A stretch of 64,000 bases of DNA, taken from assembly GCF_022489065.1 (NCBI RefSeq), contig NZ_JAKVTW010000008.1, forward strand, positions 111,630 to 175,629, read 5' to 3'. This DNA comes from Vreelandella neptunia. Lineage in GTDB: Bacteria; Pseudomonadota; Gammaproteobacteria; Pseudomonadales; Halomonadaceae. This document shows positions 1 through 8,961 of this stretch, piece by piece. The position numbers were made by a program, and so were the translations under genes. Below the pieces are notes generated by a model, which was not told the DNA's origin, ran no database searches, and saw nothing but the letters and a program-made list of their open reading frames with translations. Positions within the stretch are counted from its first letter, which is position 1. Every line of letters starts with the position of its first letter.

Positions 1-1110
1 GTGGATTACCGCGGGCACTCATCGGCTCACTTTTACCGCTACCAGCGTGGTTCACTAACGGGTATAGACCGCGAAAACTGCATGCTGCAGTTAGCCCCCA
101 TCCTTGATGAAGATGGTGAAGAGGTACTCCCCGCTCGGGAGCTAAGCTATGATTATTTGGTAATGGCACTGGGCAGCGTTTCTAACGATTTTGGCACCCC
201 CGGCGTGGCCGAACACTGTCACTTCATTGATTCGCCTCAACAGGCGAAAGCGTTTCAGCGTGACATGATCAATACCTTTCTACGCTATACCGACCCCAAC
301 TTGCGCCAACACACTCAACTGACCATTGGGATCGTTGGCGGCGGCGCGACGGGGGTGGAACTTGCCGCCGAGCTCTTTGATGCATCACGTATGCTCAATG
401 CCTATGGCGTGACGGCTATCGACCATCAGCATATAAGCGTCCATCTACTGGAAGCAGCACCGCGCCTGCTGCCGGGACTATCTGAACGGGTCAGCCAAAC
501 GGTCAGAGCACAGCTGGAAAGCATGGGCGTCACCGTTCATACCGATACAGCGATAAAAGAGGCCCAAGCGCACCAGTTGGTTACCAACGATGGAGAAGAA
601 ATAGAGACAGATATTAATGTGTGGGCAGCGGGCATTAAAGCGCCACAGTTTCTTACAGAGCTTGGCCTGACCACTAACAAGAAGAACCAGATCGAAGTAA
701 AACGGACTCTTCAAAGTGTTGACGATGAGCGGATCTTTGCGCTTGGCGACTGCGCCAGTTGTCCGATGGGAGACGACAGTACCGTGCCTCCTCGCGCTCA
801 AGCAGCGCATCAACAAGCCAAGTTGTTAGCCAAAAATCTGGTTAATAAGCTGGAAGAGAAGCCGCTACATGACTTTAGCTACCGTGATCATGGCTCACTG
901 GTGTCGCTGGCGCGCTATGATGCGGTGGGCAATTTAATGCGGAGCGGCGCCTCCAAAGGACTGTTCTTAGAAGGCTGGCTGGCACGAAAAGCTTATGCTT
1001 CGTTATATCGTACGCATCAGCTCTCGATTCACGGGGCGCCAAAAACGGGGCTGTCCTGGCTGGTGGACAAACTCAATACGTATTTAAAACCACGTATGAA
1101 ATTGCACTAA
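1..1110 (+). CDS. ndh: Type II NADH dehydrogenase (NDH-2), 5'-truncated by window edge
   Basis: FAD-dependent, non-proton-pumping NADH:quinone oxidoreductase of the inner membrane face. The visible 369 residues hold the second dinucleotide-binding fold (IGIVGGGATGVELAAEL, about residues 108-124) and the FAD-binding motif FALGDCASC near residue 245, followed by the C-terminal region of this family. The first FAD-binding GxGxxG motif that should lie near the N terminus is absent, so the reading frame almost certainly begins upstream of base 1 and the GTG at position 1 is not the true start. The gene ends 34 bases before the end of the convergent rpe gene. A related FAD-dependent oxidoreductase of the same family cannot be fully excluded. 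Confidence 0.85.
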   Translation: MDYRGHSSAHFYRYQRGSLTGIDRENCMLQLAPILDEDGEEVLPARELSYDYLVMALGSVSNDFGTPGVAEHCHFIDSPQQAKAFQRDMINTFLRYTDPNLRQHTQLTIGIVGGGATGVELAAELFDASRMLNAYGVTAIDHQHISVHLLEAAPRLLPGLSERVSQTVRAQLESMGVTVHTDTAIKEAQAHQLVTNDGEEIETDINVWAAGIKAPQFLTELGLTTNKKNQIEVKRTLQSVDDERIFALGDCASCPMGDDSTVPPRAQAAHQQAKLLAKNLVNKLEEKPLHDFSYRDHGSLVSLARYDAVGNLMRSGASKGLFLEGWLARKAYASLYRTHQLSIHGAPKTGLSWLVDKLNTYLKPRMKLH

Positions 1111-1144
1111 ACGCCCCGTTGTTCTCTAAGTTTTACTGCTCTCG

Positions 1145-1840
1145 TTATGCCGTTGCCAGCGCCGCCCGCAGTTGCTTAATCACAGAGTCATATCCGTGGG
1201 GGTCGCTGGCTTGGTGGGCGCTGAAAATCGCCGACCCAGCCACAAAGGTATCGGCCCCCGCTGCGGCAATCTCGGCAATGTTGTCCACTTTCACCCCACC
1301 GTCGATTTCCAAGCGAATATCAAACGCTGATGCATCAATGCGCGCCCGCGCTTCACGCAGCTTGTCGAGAGTCCCGGGGATAAATGACTGTCCACCAAAC
1401 CCGGGATTGACGCTCATTAGCAGCACCATATCGACCTTATCCATCACGTAGTCGAGGTAGGAGAGCGGCGTGGCTGGATTGAACACCAGGCCTGCCTTAC
1501 AGCCGCCATCACGGATTAACTGTAGCGAACGGTCAACGTGCTCAGACGCTTCCGGATGAAAGGTAATATAGCTTGCGCCCGCTTCAATAAAATCACTGAT
1601 CATGCGGTCTACTGGCTTGACCATCAAATGCACATCAATGGGCGCAGTCACTCCGTGCTTACGCAGCGCTTTGCACACCATCGGGCCGATGGTGAGGTTG
1701 GGCACATAGTGATTATCCATTACATCAAAGTGCACCACATCCGCGCCTGCAGCCAGCACGTTATCGACCTCTTCACCCAACCGGGCAAAGTCGGCCGATA
1801 AAATCGAGGGGGCAATTAAAAAATCATGCGCAGCGGTCAT
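1145..1840 (-). CDS. rpe: Ribulose-phosphate 3-epimerase
   Basis: Interconverts D-ribulose 5-phosphate and D-xylulose 5-phosphate in the pentose phosphate pathway; cytosolic TIM barrel. The 231-residue length is normal. Family motifs seen in order: [14 protein letters not shown] near the N terminus, [12 protein letters not shown] with metal-binding His and Asp, DVHLMV, the [10 protein letters not shown] loop, and EIDGGV with the second catalytic Asp. Convergent with the ndh gene. In many gammaproteobacteria rpe sits beside gph and trpE; that context is not seen here. Confidence 0.96.
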   Translation of the reverse strand: MTAAHDFLIAPSILSADFARLGEEVDNVLAAGADVVHFDVMDNHYVPNLTIGPMVCKALRKHGVTAPIDVHLMVKPVDRMISDFIEAGASYITFHPEASEHVDRSLQLIRDGGCKAGLVFNPATPLSYLDYVMDKVDMVLLMSVNPGFGGQSFIPGTLDKLREARARIDASAFDIRLEIDGGVKVDNIAEIAAAGADTFVAGSAIFSAHQASDPHGYDSVIKQLRAALATA

Positions 1841-2117
1841 ATTACATTCCTGCTAATTAATCAGACGATGAGAGTAGCCACCCTCCATGCCGTTGAGCAC
1901 TGGCGAGAGAGCAAAGCCAAACACCTATCTTATCAGAGCCGCCTATCAGAACCACGCGCCAAGGACTTAACAGCGACAAAGCACAGCCATCACACGCATA
2001 TTCTTAAATAGAATATAAAACATGATTGTAATTCCACATTGATCGTTTTAACCTTGCCGATATTGCGACATCCCTATTTGGCGATATTTTGCGCTTACTG
2101 CTTGAAGGAGTTTCTCT

Positions 2118-3128
2118 ATGACCCTGCCCACCATGTTCCGCCGCAGCCTGATTGCCATTGCTCTTGGCGTTACGGTTAGCGGCCCCGCCGTTGCCCAAGA
2201 GCGGGAACTGCTCAACTCGTCCTACGATATCGCTCGCGAGCTGTTTGCCGCGATCAACCCTGAATTTCAAGCGTGGTGGCAGGAAGAGCACGGTGAAGAG
2301 ATCGCGATTAGCCAGTCACATGGCGGCTCTTCTGCACAGGCCCGTGCCATCCTGCAAGGCCTACGAGCCGATGTGGTGACCTTTAACCAAGTGACCGACG
2401 TGCAAGTACTCGCGGATGCGGGCCTTGTAGCAGAAGATTGGCAGGACGCGTTTGAGAACAATGCATCGCCTTACTACTCCACCACTGCTTTCTTAGTACG
2501 CAAAGGCAACCCTAAAGGCATCGAAAGCTGGGACGATCTGGTCCAAGAAGATGTAGACGTCGTTTTTCCTAATCCGAAAACCTCAGGTAACGGCCGCTAC
2601 ACCTATCTAGCTGCCTGGGGCTTTGCTGAGAACGAATTCGATGGCGATGAAGAGCAAATCGAAGATTTCATGCGTACCTTCTTAGCCAATGTAGCAGTCT
2701 TCGATACCGGCGGCCGTGGGGCAACTACCAGCTTTATCGAGCGTGAAATTGGCGATGTGCTGATTAGTTTCGAGTCAGAAGTTAACAACATTCGCAGCGA
2801 GTACGGCAGCGACGATTACGAAGTGATCGTGCCGCCGGTCAGCATTCTAGCCGAGTTTCCGGTTGCCGTTGTCGGCGAAAACGCTGAGCGCAACGGCAAC
2901 AGCGACTTGGCCCAGAGCTACCTTGAGTACCTCTACACCGAAGAGACTCAGCGCCTGCTCGCGGGTTTCAACTACCGGGTGCATAACGAAGCCGTGGTCG
3001 AAGAGTTTGCTGACCAGTTCCCTGAAACCGAACTACTCGAAGTAGATGACGTGTTCGGTAGCTGGGATGAAGCAATGGAGACTCACTTCGGCAGCGGTGG
3101 CCTTCTCGACCAGTTACAGCGCCGCTAA
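2118..3128 (+). CDS. sbp: Periplasmic sulfate-binding protein of ABC importer
   Basis: Captures sulfate (or thiosulfate) in the periplasm and delivers it to the CysTW permease. It has a Sec signal peptide of about 26 residues ending in AVA-Q, then motifs of the prokaryotic sulfate-binding family: NSSYDIARELF, SHGGSSAQARAI, and FPNPKTSGNGRY, which contribute sulfate-coordinating backbone amides. The start has a good ribosome site (GAAGGAG) eight bases upstream. First gene of a four-gene operon, with cysT starting 27 bases downstream. Whether it is Sbp or CysP by preference cannot be told from sequence alone. CysB control is usual for such operons, but no convincing CysB site was picked out by eye. 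Confidence 0.94.
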   Translation: MTLPTMFRRSLIAIALGVTVSGPAVAQERELLNSSYDIARELFAAINPEFQAWWQEEHGEEIAISQSHGGSSAQARAILQGLRADVVTFNQVTDVQVLADAGLVAEDWQDAFENNASPYYSTTAFLVRKGNPKGIESWDDLVQEDVDVVFPNPKTSGNGRYTYLAAWGFAENEFDGDEEQIEDFMRTFLANVAVFDTGGRGATTSFIEREIGDVLISFESEVNNIRSEYGSDDYEVIVPPVSILAEFPVAVVGENAERNGNSDLAQSYLEYLYTEETQRLLAGFNYRVHNEAVVEEFADQFPETELLEVDDVFGSWDEAMETHFGSGGLLDQLQRR

Positions 3129-3154
3129 TATTCACCTATGAGCCAGCCTGAACT

Positions 3155-4009
3155 ATGAGTCAACTCGCAACCTGGCGAACCGGCAGCACACGCGTGCTGC
3201 CGGGTTTTGGCCTTTCTATGGGTATCAGCGTGCTGTTTATCTCGCTGGTGCTACTGCTTCCCATTACAGGCTTGTTTGGTCAGCTTGCCGAGCTGAGTCT
3301 GGCCGAATATTTTGCGATCATTACCGAAGGGCGTGTGGTAGCAAGCTACATGGTCACCATTGGCGCTGCGGCAGTGGCAGCACTGGTTAACGCCATATTT
3401 GGCTTGTTACTGGCCTGGGTTTTAGTGCGCTATGAGTTTCCTGGCAAGCGCTTACTCGATGCCCTAATGGATCTGCCCTTCGCGCTTCCTACCGCGGTGG
3501 CGGGTATTACGCTGGCAACCCTGTATGCCGGCAGTGGTTGGATGGGTGGATTGCTGGAACCACTAGGTTTTCAAGTCGCTTATACCTGGGTGGGCATCGC
3601 CCTGGCCATGGCCTTTACCAGCATTCCTTTTGTGGTGCGCACCGTTCAACCAGTGCTGGAAGACTTGCCTGCGGAAGTAGACGAAGCCGCTATGTCACTT
3701 GGGGCGACTGACGGCGTTGCTTTTCGCCGTGTGATTTTGCCGCACATTTGGCCTGCCTTAGTGACCGGTACGGGTCTGGCGTTCGTACGTTCGCTGGGTG
3801 AGTTCGGGGCGATTATTTTTATCGCTGGCAATATGCCTTACGAAACCGAGATCACCGCGCTGATGATTTTCGTCAAGCTGCAAGAGTATGACTATGCAGG
3901 TGCGTCGGCGATTGCGTCGGTCGTGCTGTTCGTATCGCTGGCGCTACTGTTGGCTATTAACATTTGGCAGGGACGGTTTGTGCGTCGTCTGCATGGAGGT
4001 AAGGGGTAA
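3155..4009 (+). CDS. cysT: Sulfate ABC transporter permease CysT
   Basis: Inner-membrane permease subunit for sulfate import; 284 residues with about six hydrophobic segments. The cytoplasmic EAA loop that contacts the ATPase is visible as DEAAMSLGATDGVAFRRVILP around residues 175-195. It pairs with CysW to form the translocation channel. The stop codon of this gene overlaps the start of cysW by one base (TAATG), which indicates translational coupling. Confidence 0.95.
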   Translation: MSQLATWRTGSTRVLPGFGLSMGISVLFISLVLLLPITGLFGQLAELSLAEYFAIITEGRVVASYMVTIGAAAVAALVNAIFGLLLAWVLVRYEFPGKRLLDALMDLPFALPTAVAGITLATLYAGSGWMGGLLEPLGFQVAYTWVGIALAMAFTSIPFVVRTVQPVLEDLPAEVDEAAMSLGATDGVAFRRVILPHIWPALVTGTGLAFVRSLGEFGAIIFIAGNMPYETEITALMIFVKLQEYDYAGASAIASVVLFVSLALLLAINIWQGRFVRRLHGGKG

Positions 4010-4836
4010 TGCGTCGAATTGGTGATGCGCCGCTTATCCGGCGGCTGCTGATTGCTACCGCTCTGGTGCTGTCAGCGCTCTTTTTGTTACTGCCACTGGT
4101 CGCTATTTTTGCTCAGGCGTTCTCTCAAGGCGTGATGGTCTTTTGGACCAATGTCAGTAACACCTTCACGCTGCATGCCATTGGCTTAACGCTGATGATT
4201 GCGCTGTTAACTATCCCAGTATGCCTGGTATTTGGCGTTGCGCTGGCATGGCTGGTCACGCGTTTCAGCTTTCCAGGCCGACGCATTCTGCAGACACTGA
4301 TCGATATCCCGTTTGCGGTCTCCCCCGTGGTGGCCGGCCTTATCTACCTGCTGCTGTATGGCCGCAATGGCTGGATAGGTAGTTGGCTGGATACATACGA
4401 CATTCAACTGATGTTTGCCTGGCCGGGCATTCTGATGGTAACCATTTTTGTTACCTGCCCCTTTGTTGCCAGGGAGCTGATTCCGCTAATGCAGGCCCAA
4501 GGCTCGCGTGAAGAAGAAGCGGCCGTGACGCTAGGCGCATCAGGTTGGACGACCTTTCGTCGCGTCACGCTGCCCAACATTCGCTGGGCGCTGCTTTACG
4601 GCGTCATTCTCACTAACGCCCGCGCGGTGGGGGAATTCGGTGCCGTTTCAGTGGTGTCGGGCGCCATTCGTGGCCAAACTAATACGCTGCCACTGCACCT
4701 TGAGCAGTTGTATCAGGATTATAACGCCGTGGGGGCCTTTGCCTGCGCGGCCTTACTCGCATTGATTGCCCTACTGACACTTGCCGCCAAGGCGGGGCTG
4801 GAATGGCGCGCTTCACGCCGGGAGGCATTTGCATGA
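4009..4836 (+). CDS. cysW: Sulfate ABC transporter permease CysW
   Basis: Second membrane subunit of the sulfate importer; 275 residues, several transmembrane segments, and an EAA loop ([21 protein letters not shown], about residues 164-184). It overlaps cysT by one base at its start and cysA by four bases (ATGA) at its end, a tightly coupled operon. The N-terminal hydrophobic helix [19 protein letters not shown] is uncleaved and is the first membrane span. Confidence 0.95.
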   Translation: MRRIGDAPLIRRLLIATALVLSALFLLLPLVAIFAQAFSQGVMVFWTNVSNTFTLHAIGLTLMIALLTIPVCLVFGVALAWLVTRFSFPGRRILQTLIDIPFAVSPVVAGLIYLLLYGRNGWIGSWLDTYDIQLMFAWPGILMVTIFVTCPFVARELIPLMQAQGSREEEAAVTLGASGWTTFRRVTLPNIRWALLYGVILTNARAVGEFGAVSVVSGAIRGQTNTLPLHLEQLYQDYNAVGAFACAALLALIALLTLAAKAGLEWRASRREAFA

Positions 4837-5927
4837 GCATTCGCTTGAACAACATCGCCAAACATTTCGGCAATACTCAGGCGTTAGAGCCAATTAACCT
4901 TGATATTCATGAAGGCGAGCTTGTGGGCCTACTCGGCCCTTCGGGCTCAGGCAAGACCACGCTGCTACGAATCATTGCTGGGCTGGAAAATGCCGACCGG
5001 ACTGCCCAACCGGGCCAAATCCTGTTTGGCGATCGCGATGTCACCAACGTGCACGTGCGTGATCGCCGCATCGGCTTCGTGTTTCAGCACTATGCGCTGT
5101 TCCGCCATATGAGCGTTTACGACAACGTGGCGTTTGGGCTTACCGTGCTGTCACGCAAACGCCGACCCAGCAGCGGTGAGATTCGCGCACGAGTATTCCG
5201 ACTGCTTGAAATGGTTAAATTAGAGCACTTGGCTGACCGCTACCCTGCCCAACTTTCAGGCGGCCAACAGCAGCGCGTATCGCTGGCCCGCGCCTTAGCG
5301 GTGGAGCCTGAAGTACTGCTCTTGGACGAACCGTTTGGCGCCTTGGATGCCAAAGTACGCCAGGAGCTGCGCCGCTGGCTGCGTCACCTGCACGACGAAC
5401 TCAATTTCACCAGTGTCTTTGTAACCCACGACCAGGAAGAGGCGCTGGAGCTTTCCGACCGCGTCGTCGTCATGAGCAATGGCCGCATTGAGCAAATCGA
5501 TACTCCCGATGAGCTCTACCGCACGCCAAAAAATCGCTTTGTGTTTGAGTTTTTAGGCGATGTAAATCATCTGGAAGGCAAAGTGAGCAATGGCGTGTTG
5601 ACCTGTGGTGACGCCTACTGGCACGTTGATCTACCCGATGGCCATGAGGAGCTGTTGCTACGCCCTCATGAAGTACGCTTAACCGAGCAGCCGACCTCGG
5701 AAAGCCATCTGCCGGTCACTATCACGGCGATCTCGCCAGTAGGAGCCGAAGTGCGCGTGGAGCTGGAAGCGGACTGGCTCGCCCAGCCTTGGCTGGCCAC
5801 CGTGCGCCACACTGACTTTGAACACTTGGCACTACGCCGGGGGCAACGCTTATTCGCTCACCCCCGCCACTGGCGCCGCTTTCCCAAAGTCACTGAGAAA
5901 ACGACGGAGCAGACACGCGTCGCCTAA
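4833..5927 (+). CDS. cysA: Sulfate/thiosulfate import ATP-binding protein CysA
   Basis: ATPase of the sulfate importer. Motifs in order: Walker [10 protein letters not shown] (about residue 38), Q-loop in [13 protein letters not shown] signature LSGGQQQR, Walker [12 protein letters not shown], and switch His in FVTHDQEEA; a TOBE-type regulatory region follows. I place the start at 4833 rather than an upstream in-frame ATG at 4803, because GGAGG lies 8 bases upstream of 4833 and the resulting protein begins at the usual CysA N terminus with an ATGA overlap to cysW. Followed by a strong hairpin terminator. Confidence 0.95.
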   Translation: MSIRLNNIAKHFGNTQALEPINLDIHEGELVGLLGPSGSGKTTLLRIIAGLENADRTAQPGQILFGDRDVTNVHVRDRRIGFVFQHYALFRHMSVYDNVAFGLTVLSRKRRPSSGEIRARVFRLLEMVKLEHLADRYPAQLSGGQQQRVSLARALAVEPEVLLLDEPFGALDAKVRQELRRWLRHLHDELNFTSVFVTHDQEEALELSDRVVVMSNGRIEQIDTPDELYRTPKNRFVFEFLGDVNHLEGKVSNGVLTCGDAYWHVDLPDGHEELLLRPHEVRLTEQPTSESHLPVTITAISPVGAEVRVELEADWLAQPWLATVRHTDFEHLALRRGQRLFAHPRHWRRFPKVTEKTTEQTRVA

Positions 5928-5937
5928 CGTTTTAATA

Positions 5938-5958
5938 GCCGCCCCAACCCGGGGCGGC
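5938..5958. terminator. GC-rich hairpin, likely bidirectional terminator
   Basis: Perfect 8-bp stem GCCGCCCC / GGGGCGGC around a 5-base loop lies between the convergent cysA and alkB genes. The T-run is weak on both sides. It marks the left edge between the core sulfate operon and the accessory island. Confidence 0.7.
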
Positions 5959-5984
5959 TTGCGTTAATAACTACTCGGACTATT

Positions 5985-6569
5985 TCAAAAGCGCATTTGC
6001 CTAAACGTTAGGCTCACCCGCGGCTCAATATTTTTCTTGGTTTTGGGCAGGCTGTGTAACCAGTTCTTTTGTGTGGCGCCTTTCATAATCAACAGACTAC
6101 CGTGCTCTAACGTAAGCGAGACATTCTCGCCTGTTACCTTATGTTTAAATGAAAACTTCCTTTCGCCGCCAAGCGTAAGCGCGCCGATGGACCCATTTTC
6201 GACAAGATCCTTTTCGGCATCGCTGTGCCAACTCATACCCTCATCCCCTGAGCTATAAAAATTACACAGGCACGAGTTAAAGGCATCTCCACAGTGGCTT
6301 TCCACCAACTGATTCATATCACGCAAAAAATCCGGCCATACTAACGCCGTTTTGGTATATCCCGAGTAGGTATAGTTGACCGGATCATCTGCATACCATG
6401 CCATCTTTCGCTTTGTGACAATCTCTTTACCGTAAATAAGAGCGCGATCATGCTCCCAGCTCAATTCGTTAATGCACTTGTTTAAGTACATGTCAGCGGT
6501 AGAAGCATCCAGGATTTTGCCGTGGTAATAGGCTGCCCCGTCTTGTGGAAGCAGGTTAATTAACTTCAT
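5985..6569 (-). CDS. alkB: AlkB-family 2-oxoglutarate/Fe(II) DNA dealkylase
   Basis: Predicted to repair N1-methyladenine and N3-methylcytosine by oxidative demethylation. The 194-residue protein carries the AlkB signature NFYSSGDEGMSWHSD with Fe ligands H115 and D117, third ligand H172 in NWLHSLP, and the 2-oxoglutarate-binding arginines in EPRVSLTFR (R184, R190). It most resembles the short ALKBH2/3-like bacterial group. The ATG at 6569 fits the family start; a longer in-frame start at 6623 would overlap the upstream gene and adds an unlikely leader. It is codirectional with the AT-rich operon, 43 bases after the M20 peptidase stop, so co-transcription is plausible. Its base composition is intermediate between island and core. 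Confidence 0.9.
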   Translation of the reverse strand: MKLINLLPQDGAAYYHGKILDASTADMYLNKCINELSWEHDRALIYGKEIVTKRKMAWYADDPVNYTYSGYTKTALVWPDFLRDMNQLVESHCGDAFNSCLCNFYSSGDEGMSWHSDAEKDLVENGSIGALTLGGERKFSFKHKVTGENVSLTLEHGSLLIMKGATQKNWLHSLPKTKKNIEPRVSLTFRQMRF

Positions 6570-6612
6570 ATCGTCATTTTCAAACAAGTCCACGCATATC
6601 ATTGGCAATACC

Positions 6613-8007
6613 CTATATTTCATATTCGGGTGGAGTAACTTTCATTTCCTGCAAAATCAACATCCAAGACAAAGCCCCTTTTGTAAAACATTCATAATCA
6701 AACTTCTCATTAGCAGAATGAATATTATCATTCGAACGACTAAAACCTAGCAACATAGAGTCTAAACCTAGATATTTTTTGAAAGAACTAACAGCTGGTA
6801 TTGATCCACCCATTCCAGCAAAAACGCATTTCCTACCCCATACTTCCCTAAGTTTTTCTTGAGCCAACACAAACTCAGAGCTCTGGCAATTCATTTTAAC
6901 AGCTTTTACAGATCCATAAGATTCAAAAAAAACATTGCAATCACCCGGTATACTTTCTCGAATATGTTTTCGAAAAACAGCTCTTATATGATCAGGGTCT
7001 TGATCATCAACTAACCTAAAACTAATTTTGGCAGTGGCCGTAGAAGGAATAATTGTTTTAAATCCAGCCCCTTGATACCCTGAAAAGATAGAATTTATTT
7101 CAAAGCATGGGCGTGACCAAATTTTTTCAATTATATGCCTATCTTTTTCACCAGAAGCAGTAGAAAGGCCAACAGATTCTAAGTAAAAATTACCAAAAGC
7201 ATCTAGTTTTAACCAATCTTTTAAAATTTCAAAGGGAATTTCATCAACTCCTTTATAAAAATCCTTAAGATTAATCGATCCATCATCTTCATATATTTTA
7301 GAAATAGCCCGAACTAATAATGCTGCTGGATTATGCGCAGCCCCACCATAATTTCCCGAATGAAGTTCATGAGACGGCCCTTTAATTGTGATGATTTCTC
7401 CCAAAAATCCCCGCAACTGGCATCCTATGGTAGGGGTGTTATCTTCAACCATTGAAGTATCACTAATGAACACGACATCTGCTTTTAATTCATTTTGATA
7501 TTTATTAATTACATTTTCAATTGAGGGTGAGCCAATTTCCTCTTCACCTTCAATTAAAAAAGAAATATTAATTGGGATGCCTGTAGATTCATATAACGCT
7601 CTACAAGCTTCAATAAATGTGAGTAATTGCCCCTTGTCATCAGCAGCTCCTCTTCCATGAATAATTTTAACTTCATTTCTATAAACCACATCGGGCTGAA
7701 AGGGAGGAAGGATCCATGCATCTAAATCATTTGCAGGCTGAACATCGTAGTGACCATAAAATAAAACGTGAGGAGCTCCTTTGACAACGGGACCATGAGA
7801 AATAATAGCAGGTAAGCCACCTTCAACGACCTTTTTACTTCTAAACCCAATACTATTGAGTTCATTAAAAACCCAGTCTGCAGCAGCATGACAATCACTT
7901 AATTTGTTTATATCAGTTGAAATCGATTCAATCGACAAAAACTCTTTTAAGCGTAAAATCGCAGAATCAAAGTTAGATTCAAGTTTATTTATAGAACTTG
8001 TTTTCAT
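6613..8007 (-). CDS. M20-family metallodipeptidase (carnosinase/CNDP-like)
   Basis: Predicted di-zinc aminoacyl-dipeptidase of about 464 residues. Metal-binding and catalytic motifs seen in order: FYGHYDVQPA (His ligand, catalytic Asp), GRGAADDKGQ (bridging Asp), IEGEEEIGS (catalytic Glu and Glu ligand), and HELHSGNYGG, which is typical of the CNDP/dipeptidase branch rather than DapE. An ATG at 8025 overlaps the upstream stop, but the GGGAG site sits just before ATGATG at 8010/8007, so I prefer 8007. It is the eighth gene of the AT-rich operon, and with the ATP-grasp ligase two genes upstream it suggests making and later cleaving an aminoacyl or peptide conjugate. Substrate unknown. Confidence 0.88.
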   Translation of the reverse strand: MKTSSINKLESNFDSAILRLKEFLSIESISTDINKLSDCHAAADWVFNELNSIGFRSKKVVEGGLPAIISHGPVVKGAPHVLFYGHYDVQPANDLDAWILPPFQPDVVYRNEVKIIHGRGAADDKGQLLTFIEACRALYESTGIPINISFLIEGEEEIGSPSIENVINKYQNELKADVVFISDTSMVEDNTPTIGCQLRGFLGEIITIKGPSHELHSGNYGGAAHNPAALLVRAISKIYEDDGSINLKDFYKGVDEIPFEILKDWLKLDAFGNFYLESVGLSTASGEKDRHIIEKIWSRPCFEINSIFSGYQGAGFKTIIPSTATAKISFRLVDDQDPDHIRAVFRKHIRESIPGDCNVFFESYGSVKAVKMNCQSSEFVLAQEKLREVWGRKCVFAGMGGSIPAVSSFKKYLGLDSMLLGFSRSNDNIHSANEKFDYECFTKGALSWMLILQEMKVTPPEYEI

Positions 8008-8021
8008 CATCAACTCCCTAA

Positions 8022-8957
8022 TCATAATTCATTTAAAGAAATCATTTTTTTGCATGCTTTTTTAAAAGCGAGGCAAGCAGCATCACTCATATATCTTGCC
8101 CTAATACTGCCATGCACTAAGCCTTTTTCAACTACAACCTCGGCTTTAATATTGACATTACATAGTTCATTAAAATAAATAAGAGAATCTTCTTTTAGGG
8201 AATCCATTTCAGCAGCCATGATATAAGCTGGCGGCAGTTTATTAAAATTTTTATTTATTAGAGGAGATATGTAATCGCTGTATACATCATTATCACTTAC
8301 GTAGCATTTAGTATAAAACTCCATTTCTCCAGAGGTCAGCAATGGTGCATCATCACCACCGTTAACCCACCTTGAAAAATCTAATACTGGATTAAATAGA
8401 ACTTGTGCCTTAAATTGTTTATAGTTACAGTCTCTTATCATCATACATAAAACCACTGCCATATTGGCTCCTGAACTATCGCCACTTATAATGTATTCAT
8501 CACAGTTCAAGCCAAGAGTTTTATTATTAGCAATAACATATTTATATATATCTAAACAGTCGTTCAATGAAGCGGGATATGGATACTCAGGCGCCAAACG
8601 AAAATCAGGAGCGATAACAGTCATTCCTGTTTCAATACATATGTCTAACATTAAATAATCATGTGTATTTAGTGATCCAAGCACAAACCCTCCACCCCTA
8701 ATGTAAAAAACTACACCATTATTTTTATGCTCAAAATTTTTATTTTTGTAAATGCGAAATTTTTTATTTTCATTATTTAACAAGCAATTAATATCAACAA
8801 CTTCTACATCGTCTTTTTTATCTTTAGGTTCAAATCTCTTGGCTAAATTTTCATACATTTCTCTTTGTTTAGGTACAGAAAATTTGTGATACTCTCCAGG
8901 CATCAATTCATCGCAAATACTAATAAACTCTTGGATATGATCAGCATAATCAGACAT
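8022..8957 (-). CDS. Alpha/beta hydrolase, hormone-sensitive-lipase-like esterase
   Basis: Predicted 311-residue esterase or amidase. The nucleophile elbow is GDSSG (Ser161), the acid is probably the Asp in MAAEMDS and the base the His in GLVHGS. The oxyanion-hole motif, normally HGGG, reads RGGG (residues 87-90, YIRGGGFVLGS), an unusual substitution. I choose ATG 8957, four bases after the ATP-grasp stop, with AGGAG eight bases upstream; the longer frame to 9005 overlaps the upstream gene. In a biosynthetic operon it could deacylate or cyclise an intermediate, but nothing in the sequence fixes the substrate. Confidence 0.85.
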   Translation of the reverse strand: MSDYADHIQEFISICDELMPGEYHKFSVPKQREMYENLAKRFEPKDKKDDVEVVDINCLLNNENKKFRIYKNKNFEHKNNGVVFYIRGGGFVLGSLNTHDYLMLDICIETGMTVIAPDFRLAPEYPYPASLNDCLDIYKYVIANNKTLGLNCDEYIISGDSSGANMAVVLCMMIRDCNYKQFKAQVLFNPVLDFSRWVNGGDDAPLLTSGEMEFYTKCYVSDNDVYSDYISPLINKNFNKLPPAYIMAAEMDSLKEDSLIYFNELCNVNIKAEVVVEKGLVHGSIRARYMSDAACLAFKKACKKMISLNEL

Positions 8958-8961
8958 TTCA

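Noticed and set aside
478..816. Antisense open frame inside the NDH-2 gene
   Set aside because: Composition and overlap show it is a shadow of the real coding strand; no family resemblance.
4803..4832. Upstream ATG start for cysA
   Set aside because: It lacks a ribosome site, and the GGAGG before 4833 plus the ATGA overlap with cysW fit better.
6613..8007. Call as DapE (succinyl-diaminopimelate desuccinylase)
   Set aside because: The HELHSGNYGG segment and overall length are of the CNDP/dipeptidase branch of M20, and context is not lysine biosynthesis.
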